Below, in pieces: positions 1-9,052 of a stretch of 64,000 nucleotides of DNA (the stretch's first letter is position 1; every line of letters starts with the position of its first letter). Source of the DNA: Yinghuangia elevatio (GTDB lineage Bacteria; Actinomycetota; Actinomycetes; Streptomycetales; Streptomycetaceae); contig NZ_JBEZFP010000028.1 of the NCBI RefSeq assembly GCF_040649515.1, positions 18,309 to 82,308 on the forward strand, in the 5' to 3' direction. The notes under the pieces are model-generated. The model was given only the letters and a program-made list of their open reading frames with translations, searched no databases and was not told where the DNA came from. The translations under genes and the position numbers were made by a program.

Positions 1-1
1 C

Positions 2-1378
2 AAGACCGACTCGGTCGAGGGCAAGCTGAGCGCCGACCGCCCCGAAGTGGGCGGCAACGGCAAGGGCAAGCCGATGAACCTGGTGATCATCGGCTCCGAC
101 TCGCGTGCGGGGGCCAACAAGTCGCTCGGCGGCGGCAGGGACGAGGGCGAGCGCTCGGACACCACGCTGCTGCTGCACCTGTCCTCGGACCGCAAGCGCG
201 CGGTCGTCATGAGCATCCCCCGCGACATCCTCGTGACGGTGCCTCCGTGCGTGCTGCGCGACGGCACCAAGTCCGAGGAACGCGACCGCCAGATGTTCAA
301 CTCGGCCTACGAGTTGGGCGGTGCGGCGTGCACGCGCAACACGCTCGAACGCATGACCGGCCTGCGCATCGACCACCACATCATCGTCGACTTCTCCGGC
401 TTCAAGGGCATGGTCGACGCGGTCGGCGGCGTGGAGATCTGCCTCCCGCAGGAGGTGCAGGACAAGACCGGCAAGATCTCGCTGGCCGCCGGAAAGCGCA
501 CGGTCGGTGGCAAGGAGGCGCTGGACTTCGTACGCCTTCGGCACGACGAGGCGATCGGCGGCAACGGCAGCGACCTCGGCCGCATCAAGCGCCAGCAGGC
601 GTTCATCGCATCACTCGCGAAGCAGATCACCAGCAGCAAGGTGCTGCTCAACCCGGCCCGGGTGTTCAACCTCGCCGACGCGCTGACCAAGTCGATCCGG
701 GCGGACGAGGGACTCGACTCGGTCAAGGCGCTCGTCGACCTCGCGCGGAGCGTGCAGGGCATCAAGACCTCGGACATGACGTTCGTGACGGTCCCGGTCT
801 ACGACTCCCCGACCGACAAGAACCGCCTCGAACTCATCCAGCCGGACGCCCGCCGCCTCTTCCAGGCCGTCAACACCGACGAGCCCCTCAACGGCCGCAA
901 GCCCGGCGGCGGTTCCGGCGCGCCGCCGGCCCCCGCCGCGGCGCCGGGCAAGCCCGGGGCGGCTCCCCCGCCGCCGGCTGCCGCGCCGCCGCCCGCGGTC
1001 CCGGCCTCGCAGGTGCACGTGAAGGTGTTGAACGGCAGCGGCCGCCCGGGCGCCGCGCGCGAGGTGAGCGACGCGCTCGCCAAGCGCGGCTTCGTCGTCG
1101 ACTCCACCGGCAACGCGACGAAGTCGACGGCCGAGACCACGATCGAACACGCCCCCGAACTCGCCGACCACGCCCGCACGCTCGCGGGCGCGGTCCCCGG
1201 GGCCGTCCTCGAGCCGCGCGACTCCGCGACGGACGCGGTCGTGCTGACGATCGGCTCGTCGTTCAAGGCGGTGGTGCCATCGGGCGGCACGCCGGCGGCC
1301 GCCCCGGCGTCTTCCGCGCCGCCGCCCCTGAAGGTCGCGACGCGGGACGGCGACCAGGACATCTGCAAGGCGACCTGA
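2..1378 (+). CDS. LCP (LytR-CpsA-Psr) family protein with LytR_C domain, 5' end outside the window
   Basis: The frame is already open at base 2, so the N-terminal tail and membrane segment lie to the left; 458 codons are visible. The LCP catalytic domain spans about residues 20-265, with the family landmarks IIGSDSR, DTTLLLHL, SIPRD and an Arg-rich DLGRIKRQQ segment. LCP enzymes transfer undecaprenyl-pyrophosphate-linked glycopolymers to peptidoglycan on the outer face of the membrane. A Pro/Ala-rich linker follows, then a LytR_C domain (about 336-420, starting VHVKVLNGSGRPG) and a short tail ending DICKAT. It is the first of four same-strand LCP paralogues. The family call is firm; the polymer it handles is inferred from the neighbouring sugar genes. 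Confidence 0.93.
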   Translation, partial: KTDSVEGKLSADRPEVGGNGKGKPMNLVIIGSDSRAGANKSLGGGRDEGERSDTTLLLHLSSDRKRAVVMSIPRDILVTVPPCVLRDGTKSEERDRQMFNSAYELGGAACTRNTLERMTGLRIDHHIIVDFSGFKGMVDAVGGVEICLPQEVQDKTGKISLAAGKRTVGGKEALDFVRLRHDEAIGGNGSDLGRIKRQQAFIASLAKQITSSKVLLNPARVFNLADALTKSIRADEGLDSVKALVDLARSVQGIKTSDMTFVTVPVYDSPTDKNRLELIQPDARRLFQAVNTDEPLNGRKPGGGSGAPPAPAAAPGKPGAAPPPPAAAPPPAVPASQVHVKVLNGSGRPGAAREVSDALAKRGFVVDSTGNATKSTAETTIEHAPELADHARTLAGAVPGAVLEPRDSATDAVVLTIGSSFKAVVPSGGTPAAAPASSAPPPLKVATRDGDQDICKAT

Positions 1379-1471
1379 CCGCGGACCGGGGCACCGCAAC
1401 CCCCTCGGCGCCGCTGCCGAACGAGGCAACGTATCGTGCCGACGTCTCGGCGTACGGTTTCAGCACTCCGC

Positions 1472-1492
1472 GTCACAGCATCGTGATGTGAC
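1472..1492. promoter_or_regulatory. Inverted repeat GTCACA-N9-TGTGAC upstream of the second LCP gene
   Basis: Perfect 6-bp arms (1472-1477 and 1487-1492) separated by 9 bp, in the 254-bp gap between the first two LCP genes and about 140 bp before the chosen start. It could be an operator or a small hairpin. No clear -35/-10 pair was recognised beside it. Confidence 0.3.
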
Positions 1493-1632
1493 TTGGCTCA
1501 CATGAGTCGTGCGAGATGCAACTCACCTGTCAGCCGGTACGTCTATCTGGACACCGGCCACCGGGAGTTCGCCGCTGCGTACAACCGGACGCGGGGGCCG
1601 ATCCATATCGCGTGGCAGAGAGCGGAAACCTC

Positions 1633-3474
1633 GTGGGCAAAGGCAAAAAGGACCAGAGCGCGTCGGGTCCGGTCCCCGATCCGGGGCCGGACGGGCCGAC
1701 CGCTCCGCCGGTCCGGCCCGGGGCGGACGACGCCGCCGAGGACGACGCCGAGAAGGACGACACCGCGCAGGGTGACGCCGGGCCGGGTGACGCCGGGGAC
1801 GGTGACTCGAAGGACGGCGGCTCCGCGGACAGCGGCTCCGCGGACAGCAGTTCCCCGCACGGCGACGCGGGCAACAGCGCCTCAGGAGACAGTGACGCCG
1901 TAGAGAGTGACCCCGTGGCGACTGACGCCGTAGCCGGTGACGCCGCCGGCTCCGACGGCCCCACCGAAGTCGTCCCGGCGGCCGCCGGCGAGCCCGCGCT
2001 TCTCGGCGAACTGCTGCCGCCCGCCCCGCCCGTCACCCCCGCACCCAAGCGCCGTCGGCGCCGGGTGCGCCGCGTGCTGGTGAGCATGGCGCTGACGATG
2101 GCGGTCCTGGCGGCCGGCGCGGTGACGTCCGCGTACGTCTTGGTCCGGCGCCTCGACAACCAGATCACCTCCGAGGAAGTCACCGAGAAGATCGGCCCCT
2201 ACCGGCCCAAGGTGATGCCGGAGGCGTACGGCGCCGTCAACATCCTCCTGATGGGCTCCGACGACCGCTCCGGCGCAAACGTCAAGTACGGCAACATCTA
2301 CGACACCACCAGGCGCTCCGACACGACAATCCTTCTGCACCTCTCCGCCGACCGGAAGAGCTCGGTCGCGGTGAGCATCCCGCGCGACCTGATGGTGCAG
2401 ATCCCGTCCTGCGTGCGCGACGACGGCTCGGTGTCGGCGGCGTACAAGGACCAGTTCAACCACGCGTTCGAGATCGGCGGCTCGGCCTGCACGATCAAGA
2501 CCGTGGAGCAGATGACGCGGGTGCAGATAAACCACCACATCGTCATCGACTTCACCGGCTTCAAGCGCATGGTCGACGCGGTCGACGGCGTCGAGGTGTG
2601 CCTGTCCGAACCGCTGCGTGACTACGACGCGAAGCTCGACCTCGGCGCCGGGCTGCAGAAGCTCAACGGCGAGCAGTCGCTCGCGTTCGTCCGCGCCCGC
2701 AAGGAGTTGGGCGACGGCAGCGACACCCAGCGCATGGTGCGGCAGCAGCGCTTCCTCGCGTCGCTGATGAACAAGGTGAAGTCCAACGGCGTCCTGTTCA
2801 ACCCCAAGAAGCTGTACGACCTGCTGGACGCCGGCACCAGCTCCATCACCGCCGACCCCGGCCTCGACTCGCTGGACGAGCTGACCAAGCTCTCCAAGAG
2901 CGTCTCGAACATCCCGTCGGACAAGTCGGCCTTCCTGACCGTGCCGCGGCAGCAGTACCGCTACGACACGAACCGCGACGAGCTCGTGCAGCCCGACGCC
3001 GACGCGCTGTTCACCGCGATCCGGTACGACCGGGTCGCCGTCGGAAAGGCCGACCCGGGCACGCTGCTCGAGCCCGGCGGCAGCGTCCGCATCGACGCGC
3101 CCGCACCGGCCGACGAGCCCGCGGCCGAGCCGGTCGAACCGTCGTCCGGAACGACGCAACCGCCGGGGCGGCGCACGACGTCTCAGCCCTCGGGTACGCC
3201 GGTGCGAACCGGAGCGCCGGACGGCGGTACCCCGGCAGACCCGAACCCGACCGACACCTTCACCATCCCGACCGGCGCCGTCCCAACGGGCGCCGTCCCG
3301 ACCGGCACGGTCCCGACCGCCACCGCCACCGCCGGTGACCCGGGGCCGACCACCGGCCCGCCGGGCAGCGGGGCGGCCACGGCTCCGCCGTCACCGTCCG
3401 CGACGCAGCCGGTTCCGGCCGGACCGATAGTCACGGTGACCGGCCGGACCGTGGATGAGGACACCTGCACATGA
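1633..3474 (+). CDS. LCP family protein with long acidic N-terminus and Pro/Thr-rich tail
   Basis: Start chosen at GTG 1633 (VGKGKKDQ) behind a GAGAGCGGA ribosome site; GTG 1612 and ATG 1516 are in-frame alternatives. Product about 613 residues. The first ~140 residues are low-complexity Asp/Gly/Ser. A basic stretch and one membrane segment follow (about 146-172), then the LCP domain (about 200-440) with LLMGSDDRS, SIPRD and DTQRMVRQQ motifs. Unlike its neighbours it has no recognisable LytR_C domain: residues 466-613 are a Pro/Thr/Gly-rich linker with a repeated PTGAVPTG unit. It still ends with Cys (EDTCT), as the other LCP proteins here do. Type II membrane protein; wall-polymer ligase inferred. 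Confidence 0.9.
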   Translation: MGKGKKDQSASGPVPDPGPDGPTAPPVRPGADDAAEDDAEKDDTAQGDAGPGDAGDGDSKDGGSADSGSADSSSPHGDAGNSASGDSDAVESDPVATDAVAGDAAGSDGPTEVVPAAAGEPALLGELLPPAPPVTPAPKRRRRRVRRVLVSMALTMAVLAAGAVTSAYVLVRRLDNQITSEEVTEKIGPYRPKVMPEAYGAVNILLMGSDDRSGANVKYGNIYDTTRRSDTTILLHLSADRKSSVAVSIPRDLMVQIPSCVRDDGSVSAAYKDQFNHAFEIGGSACTIKTVEQMTRVQINHHIVIDFTGFKRMVDAVDGVEVCLSEPLRDYDAKLDLGAGLQKLNGEQSLAFVRARKELGDGSDTQRMVRQQRFLASLMNKVKSNGVLFNPKKLYDLLDAGTSSITADPGLDSLDELTKLSKSVSNIPSDKSAFLTVPRQQYRYDTNRDELVQPDADALFTAIRYDRVAVGKADPGTLLEPGGSVRIDAPAPADEPAAEPVEPSSGTTQPPGRRTTSQPSGTPVRTGAPDGGTPADPNPTDTFTIPTGAVPTGAVPTGTVPTATATAGDPGPTTGPPGSGAATAPPSPSATQPVPAGPIVTVTGRTVDEDTCT

Positions 3475-3778
3475 GATCTGCCGACGTACAGAATTCGAAA
3501 GGAAAGTTGACATCGGCCGGTCAGTAACGCGCAACATTGGGCGATCTCGCAACATTTCGCCCCAATCTTGATATGGCAGGTTTGAGGACAGGCGCACAGC
3601 GGCGCGAACTCGCCCGCTAGGGTGACTGTTTCGTACGCAGGCCGACAAGCAGCCGAGAACACGGTGCGACCATCAGACCGTGGCCGGGGGGCTGCCCGGG
3701 TCCAGCGGTCGCGAACCAGTCGTCGGACACACAGCCGTCGAGCGCTGCCGCTCGGGCAATCGGGAGGGGAAGCGGGTC
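3475..3778. other. Intergenic region between LCP genes with a 9-bp direct repeat
   Basis: This 304-bp gap contains CGCAACATT at 3530-3538 and again at 3548-3556, 18 bp apart on the same face of the helix, which could be a regulator site. TTGACA at 3507 has no convincing -10 partner. No hairpin terminator was seen. Confidence 0.3.
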
Positions 3779-5701
3779 GTGAGCACAGGCAACGGGCCCA
3801 GGCCGGGCGGGCGCGGGGACCACAACCTCGACGCGCTGAACGACGCCGATGTGGCCGACCTGTGGGTGATGGACCCGGACACCGGCCACTACCGGCTCCG
3901 CACTCCCGACGCCCCGATGGCAGGCGACGCGGCGGCGGCCACCCCCGCGGCGGGCGCCGGTGCGCCGGGGCAACCGGGGCGACCCTCCGCCGAAGACGAC
4001 CCGTTCGACGGCCTGTACCGCGACTCCGCCGCCAATGCCGCGAATGCTGCGAATGGCGTGAATGGCGTGAATGCCGCCAACGCCGCGGGCGGACCCGGCT
4101 CGCGTACGGTCGTACCGCCGCGTACCGCTCCCGACGCCGACCCCGAGCCGCAGACCCAGCCCGCGTCTCCGCCGCGCCGTCCCAAGAGCAAGGCCAAGAA
4201 GCGCCTCAAGTGGACCGCGATAGGCCTGGCCGCCGTGCTCGTCGGGCTGGCGGCCGGGGCCTACGGGTACTACCAGTACCTCAACAGCCGCATCAAGAAG
4301 ACCGACCGGACCGCTTCGGTCGAGGACATCCCGAAGTCGGCCGCGGACCCGTTCGGCCGCAGACCGCTCAACGTCCTCCTCATCGGCTCGGACACCCGGC
4401 TCGGCAAGGGCAACCAGATCGGCGGCGAAGCGGGGCACCCGGGCCTGGCCGACACCACGATCCTCATGCACCTGTCGGCGGACCGCTCGAACGCCACGAT
4501 GGTCAGCATCCCGCGCGACACCATGGTCGACCGGCCCGCGTGCAAGTACGACGGCGGCAACAAGGTCCAGCCGGCGTCCAACGGCAAGGTGCAGTTCAAC
4601 AGCACTCTCGTGGGCGAGCCCGGTGCGCCGTGCACGGTGGCGACCGTCGAGCGCATGCTCCGCGTCCAGGTCGACCACTACCTGATGATCGACTTCAACG
4701 GCGTCAAGGAGATGACCAAGGCCGTCGGCGGCGTGCCGATCAACCTCTGCGAGGCGATCAACGACCCGGTCCTGCCCAACAAGCAGGGCGGCACCGGCCT
4801 GGTCCTGCCCGCCGGCGAGCGGCGCCTGGAGGGCCAGGAGGCCCTGCAATTCCTGCGCGCCCGGCACGCGTTCGGCGACGGCAGCGACCTGGCCCGCATC
4901 GAGGCGCAGAAGAGCTTCCTGATGGCCCTCGCGCGCGAGATCAAGAGCAACGCGAAGTGGAGCAACCCCAAGGCGGTGTTCGACATCGCCAACGCCGCGG
5001 TCGACAACCTCCAGGTCGACCGGGGCCTGGGCACCATCGACAAGCTCGCGGGGCTCGGCAACGAGATCAAGAAGGTCCCCGAGAAGCGCATGGCCTTCAC
5101 CACGCTCCCCGTCGAGCCCTACCCGGGCAACCCGGATGCCTGGGTCCAGCCGCGCCAGCCGGATGCCGACCGGCTGTGGCGGGCGTTGGAGACGGACACC
5201 TCCGTCACGGCCGGCGCCCCCGCCCCCGCCCCGACGGCCTCCGTCGCGGCGCCGCCGCCCGTACCCGTGGCGACCGTGGACCCCGCGACCATCCGGGTCA
5301 CGGTCCACAACACGACGAAGGCCTCGAAGGGCAAGGCCGTCGCCGACCAGCTGAAGGCGCTGAAGTACCAGGCGTCCTCGGTGCCGACCGACGACAGCCG
5401 CCCGCGGGACAACAGCGTCGTGAAGTACCCGGCGGGCAAGATCGACGCGGCGAGGCAACTCGCCCGCGCCGTGGGCCTTCCCGAGACCGCCGTCGAGGAG
5501 AACACCACCGCGGGAAGCACCTTCGAGCTGATCATCGGCTCGGACTTCCCCGACCTCACCTCGCCCACCGCGAAGATCCCGGCCGCGTCCGCGGGCAAGC
5601 CGACGCCGCCGCCTGCCCCGGTGATCGTGCCGCCTTCCGCGGACATCAAGCTGAACACCGCCGACAACACGGCCTGTATCTCCACAGGCAAAAAGAGGTA
5701 G
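3779..5701 (+). CDS. LCP family protein with LytR_C domain
   Basis: Start at GTG 3779 (VSTGNGP), 9 bp behind a strong GGAGGGGA site; product about 640 residues. The N-terminus carries DADVADLWVMD, shared with the next gene, so the two are recent tandem duplicates. A low-complexity Asn/Ala stretch (about 82-100) comes from 9-bp DNA repeats. One membrane segment lies near 145-167, the LCP domain near 196-444 (VLLIGSDTRLG, SIPRDTMV, FLRARHAFGDGSDLARIEAQ), and a LytR_C domain near 504-594. The tail ends in LNTADNTACISTGKKR. Predicted to work outside the membrane in transfer of polymer to the wall. Confidence 0.93.
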   Translation: MSTGNGPRPGGRGDHNLDALNDADVADLWVMDPDTGHYRLRTPDAPMAGDAAAATPAAGAGAPGQPGRPSAEDDPFDGLYRDSAANAANAANGVNGVNAANAAGGPGSRTVVPPRTAPDADPEPQTQPASPPRRPKSKAKKRLKWTAIGLAAVLVGLAAGAYGYYQYLNSRIKKTDRTASVEDIPKSAADPFGRRPLNVLLIGSDTRLGKGNQIGGEAGHPGLADTTILMHLSADRSNATMVSIPRDTMVDRPACKYDGGNKVQPASNGKVQFNSTLVGEPGAPCTVATVERMLRVQVDHYLMIDFNGVKEMTKAVGGVPINLCEAINDPVLPNKQGGTGLVLPAGERRLEGQEALQFLRARHAFGDGSDLARIEAQKSFLMALAREIKSNAKWSNPKAVFDIANAAVDNLQVDRGLGTIDKLAGLGNEIKKVPEKRMAFTTLPVEPYPGNPDAWVQPRQPDADRLWRALETDTSVTAGAPAPAPTASVAAPPPVPVATVDPATIRVTVHNTTKASKGKAVADQLKALKYQASSVPTDDSRPRDNSVVKYPAGKIDAARQLARAVGLPETAVEENTTAGSTFELIIGSDFPDLTSPTAKIPAASAGKPTPPPAPVIVPPSADIKLNTADNTACISTGKKR

Positions 5702-5767
5702 CGCCAGAAACGGCAAGACAGCACCAGGCGGTCGTTCAGGCACGGCGCCGGGGAGAGGACGCACGGC

Positions 5768-7507
5768 ATGGCTTCGGGGCACGGACGCGCGCGGGACGGA
5801 CGCGGCAGCGAACTCGGCGCGATGGACGACGCGGACGTCGCCGACCTGTGGATCATGGACGAGGAGACCGGCGCCTACCGGATGAAGACTCCGGAGGAGA
5901 TCGAGGCCGCGAAGGTGGTCACGGTCGAGCCGACCGAGGCACCGGACGCCACGCCGCCGTCCCGGCGCTCCACACGGCGGCCGCCGCCCAAGAGCAAGGT
6001 CAAGCGCCGGCTCAAGGTGACCGCGATCAGCGTCGCCGTGCTGCTGGTGGTGCTCGTGGGCGGGGCGTACGGCTACTACGAATACCTCAACAGCCGGATC
6101 AAGACCGACGACCTCAGCGGTTCGGTGGACAAGGTCCCAGAGGCGGCCGAGGACGAGTTCGGCCGCACGCCGATGAACATCCTTCTCATCGGCTCCGATT
6201 CGCGCCTGGGGGAGGGCAACACCGGCTACGGCGCGAACGGCAAGGAAGGCACCGCGGACACCACGCTGCTGCTGCACCTGTCCGCCGACCGCTCCAACGC
6301 GACAGTGGTGAGCATCCCGCGCGACACCCTGGTGACCCGTCCGTCCTGCAAGCTGGACAACGGTGAAATACAGCCCGCCAAGCAGAACTTCGCCTTCAAC
6401 GCCACCCTGCTGAATCCGGGCGGACCGCCGTGCACGGTGGCGACGGTCGAGAGCATGCTCAAGGTGAAGATCGACCACTGGATGATGATCGAGTTCAAGG
6501 GCGTCAAGGCGATGACGAGCGCCGTAGGCGGCGTGCCGATCAACTTGTGTGACCGGCTGTACGACCCGAAGAAGACCGGCCAGGGCACCGGCCTCGACCT
6601 TCCCGCCGGCGAGCACCGGCTGAAGGGCGAGGACGCGCTGAGGTTCCTGCGCGCCCGGCACGGCTTCTACGGGGAAAGCGACCTGGCCCGCATCGAGGCG
6701 CAGAAGTCCTTCCTGATGGCGCTGGCACGCGAGATCAAGACCAGTGCCACGTGGAAGGACCCGGCCGCGATCTTCAAGATAGCCCAGGCCGCAACCGGCA
6801 ACATCACGGTCGACGACGGGCTGAACCGCATCGAGAAGTTGGTGGCGCTGGGGAACGAGATCAAGAAGGTCCCCGAGAAGCGCATGGCGTTCACCACGCT
6901 CCCGGTCATGGACGTGCCGCACGAGGACCCGAAGGTGCACGTCCAGGCGCGGCAGCCCGCGGCCGACAATCTTTGGGCGTCGGTACGCAACGACGTCGCG
7001 GTCACCAAGGGCGATCCCGCGCCCGCCGGTTCGGTGGCGCCGAGCTCGCAGGCCCCGGCCCCGCCGCAGATCGACCCGGCCACAATCAAGGTCTCGGTGC
7101 GCAACACCACTGTCGTGCCGAAGGCGCAGGCCGTCGTGGACCAGCTTGTCGCCAAGAAGTACGCCGCGACGGTCGACCGGACGAAGGGGACCGAGCAGGG
7201 CGCCAGTTCGCTCGTCCACCCCAAGGGCAAGGCCGACGCCGCCAGGCAGCTCGCCGCCGCGGTGGGCCTACCGGAGACGGCGATCATCGAGAGCGCGACG
7301 GCCAAGCAGTTCGAGATCGTCATCGGCCTCGACTTCCCCGGGCTGAACGACAAGGACCCGACCGGGAAGGCCCCGGCCTCGTCGTCCAAGGCCCCCGCGT
7401 CCTCGAAGCCGCCCGCCACGGTGACGCCGCCGTCCAGCGAGGACATGAAGCTGAACACCGCCGACAACACGTCGTGCATCAAGACGAAGTACTCGAAGGG
7501 CGGCTGA
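5768..7507 (+). CDS. LCP family protein with LytR_C domain
   Basis: ATG 5768 follows GGGAGAGGA at suitable spacing; 579 residues. It is the closest paralogue of the gene 66 bp upstream: same DADVADLWIMD start, same order of membrane segment (about 84-104), LCP domain (about 134-377, with LLIGSDSRLGEGN, SIPRDTLVTRPSC, SDLARIEAQKSFL) and LytR_C domain (about 440-525), and the same LNTADNTSC ending. Likely one transcript with the preceding gene. Cys residues in the LCP domain and near the C-terminus suggest an extracellular disulfide. The enzymatic role is from the family; the substrate is inferred. Confidence 0.93.
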   Translation: MASGHGRARDGRGSELGAMDDADVADLWIMDEETGAYRMKTPEEIEAAKVVTVEPTEAPDATPPSRRSTRRPPPKSKVKRRLKVTAISVAVLLVVLVGGAYGYYEYLNSRIKTDDLSGSVDKVPEAAEDEFGRTPMNILLIGSDSRLGEGNTGYGANGKEGTADTTLLLHLSADRSNATVVSIPRDTLVTRPSCKLDNGEIQPAKQNFAFNATLLNPGGPPCTVATVESMLKVKIDHWMMIEFKGVKAMTSAVGGVPINLCDRLYDPKKTGQGTGLDLPAGEHRLKGEDALRFLRARHGFYGESDLARIEAQKSFLMALAREIKTSATWKDPAAIFKIAQAATGNITVDDGLNRIEKLVALGNEIKKVPEKRMAFTTLPVMDVPHEDPKVHVQARQPAADNLWASVRNDVAVTKGDPAPAGSVAPSSQAPAPPQIDPATIKVSVRNTTVVPKAQAVVDQLVAKKYAATVDRTKGTEQGASSLVHPKGKADAARQLAAAVGLPETAIIESATAKQFEIVIGLDFPGLNDKDPTGKAPASSSKAPASSKPPATVTPPSSEDMKLNTADNTSCIKTKYSKGG

Positions 7508-7536
7508 CCGGCGGCGGAAGCACCGGCGGCAGCACC

Positions 7537-7579
7537 GAGGTCCGCAACCGCCCCGGAAACGGGCGCGGTTGCGGACTTC
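7537..7579. terminator. Bidirectional hairpin terminator between convergent genes
   Basis: A perfect 12-bp stem (7540-7551 with 7565-7576, GTCCGCAACCGC/GCGGTTGCGGAC) with a 13-nt loop sits between the ends of the rightward LCP gene and the leftward propeller gene. A run of T follows on the plus strand. Confidence 0.7.
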
Positions 7580-7680
7580 GGCGTTTCAGCCGACCTGTGT
7601 TCTCAAGCGGCCTCGGTGTCTCAACCGAACTCGGTGTCTCAGCCCGCCTCGACGCCTCGGCGGTGCTCGCAGCGGACTGC

Positions 7681-9024
7681 TCAGCGCTGACGCGGGTCCT
7701 CGGCCGGGGTGCCGGAATCGGCCTGGGCCTTCGGGGTCAGGTACGCGATCGTCCACCCCAACTCCGGTGACACCGTGCGCTGGACGACGATGCGCTGCCC
7801 GCTCACCAGGATGCGGTCCACCGGGGCGGTCAGGGTGGTCGGTTGCGTGGTGCCGTCCGCAAGGCGGAGGACGCGGGGGCCGCCGACGCCCGGCAGGTAC
7901 AGCAGGGTGCCGTCGGTGCCGCCGTCGGCCAGCGTCTTCAGGTCGGGAACAGCGCTGAACCACAAGGGCGTTCCGTCGGCGATGCGGTACGCCGCCACCC
8001 CGGCCGCGGCGCCGCGCGTCTCGTGCAGCGCCAGGACACCGCCCGACACGATCGCGTCCTGCGGATCGGAGCCGCCGACCGACCACACCCGGCGGCCGGT
8101 CGCGTCGAACGCCGTGACCGCTCCCGGCCCGCCTCCCGCGGGGCGTGTGGCGACGAGGACCTGGCCGTCGGCGACCGACCGGAAGGCCGCCTCGCCGCCG
8201 GCCGGGACCTCGGCCCGCCAGACCGGCGTCGCCGCACCCGGCTTGAAGGCGGCGACCGCACCCGGCGCGGCCACGTACACGAGCTTGCCGTCGGAGGCGA
8301 CGTCGGTCCAGGTGCCCTCGACGGTCCACCGGCGGGTCACCTTGCCGGTCACGACGTCCTGCGTCGCGATGGCGGAGGTGCCGGCCTTGGCGCCCTTCGC
8401 CTGGCCGACCATCATGACCGTACGGCCGTTTCCGGTGGTGCCGGTGGCCCACCCGGTGTCCTGGTCCGGGCGGTCGCCGGTCGGGGCGAGCGGCACCTCG
8501 GCGCACCACTGGAGGTAGCCGGAGCGGGCGTCGGCGCCCATCACGCGCGTGGAGCCGTCCGACTGCGGGACGAAGGTGAGCGCCCGCAGGTTCTTCATGA
8601 AGAAGTCCGCCGGCTCGACGGCCGAACGCATCCAGTGGCGCTTGCCGTTGCGTCCCTCGTACATCGCCAGGTCGCCGGGGTCGGCGCCGCCGCGCGCGGC
8701 CAGCAGGCCAAGTTGGTCGGTGAACGTCGGGTTCGGCCCGGGCGCGGCGATGGTCCACACCGGGCCGCCGAAGGCCGCGTCGCCCTTGAACGCCGCGGCG
8801 GCGTCGAAGCCGGGGTCGGCGTTGGCGGCGCGCAGGGCCTCGTCGTCGTACGTGTCGACGAGCCGCACCGTGAAGGCGTCCGGGAAGACCTCGTTGTCGG
8901 TCAGCGTGTCGAAGTCCTGCCAGCAGGACGAGACTTCCTCGGCCTGGACGGCCACGACGCCGAGGACCGCCAGCATCGCGGCGGCGATGCCGCCCGCGGC
9001 CACCTTGCCCGCGTTCACCTTCAC
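7681..9024 (-). CDS. Secreted PQQ-like beta-propeller protein
   Basis: Start at GTG 9024 (VKVNAGKVAAGG), 28 bp after the dehydrogenase gene; 447 residues. An N-terminal hydrophobic segment (about 8-28, GGIAAAMLAVLGVVAVQA) is a signal peptide or anchor. The rest shows the periodic blades of PQQ-like/BamB-type propellers, with recurring AFDATGRRVWSVGG and RIADGTPLWF type strands. There is no quinone-enzyme active site I can point to, so a binding or scaffolding role outside the membrane is more likely than catalysis. It is the last gene of the epimerase-dehydrogenase run and may help polymer assembly; that is inference. Confidence 0.75.
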   Translation of the reverse strand: MKVNAGKVAAGGIAAAMLAVLGVVAVQAEEVSSCWQDFDTLTDNEVFPDAFTVRLVDTYDDEALRAANADPGFDAAAAFKGDAAFGGPVWTIAAPGPNPTFTDQLGLLAARGGADPGDLAMYEGRNGKRHWMRSAVEPADFFMKNLRALTFVPQSDGSTRVMGADARSGYLQWCAEVPLAPTGDRPDQDTGWATGTTGNGRTVMMVGQAKGAKAGTSAIATQDVVTGKVTRRWTVEGTWTDVASDGKLVYVAAPGAVAAFKPGAATPVWRAEVPAGGEAAFRSVADGQVLVATRPAGGGPGAVTAFDATGRRVWSVGGSDPQDAIVSGGVLALHETRGAAAGVAAYRIADGTPLWFSAVPDLKTLADGGTDGTLLYLPGVGGPRVLRLADGTTQPTTLTAPVDRILVSGQRIVVQRTVSPELGWTIAYLTPKAQADSGTPAEDPRQR

Positions 9025-9052
9025 GTGGCTACCCCGAACTCTCGTGGGTGGA

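Noticed and set aside
3507..3535. Promoter for the third LCP gene from TTGACA at 3507
   Set aside because: No -10 like sequence at 16-19 bp; the hexamer alone is not enough.
3617..7219. Very long open frame on the minus strand opposite two LCP genes
   Set aside because: Its product is Arg/Gly/His-rich with no family motif, as expected for the antisense of high-GC coding sequence; the plus strand has clear LCP proteins.
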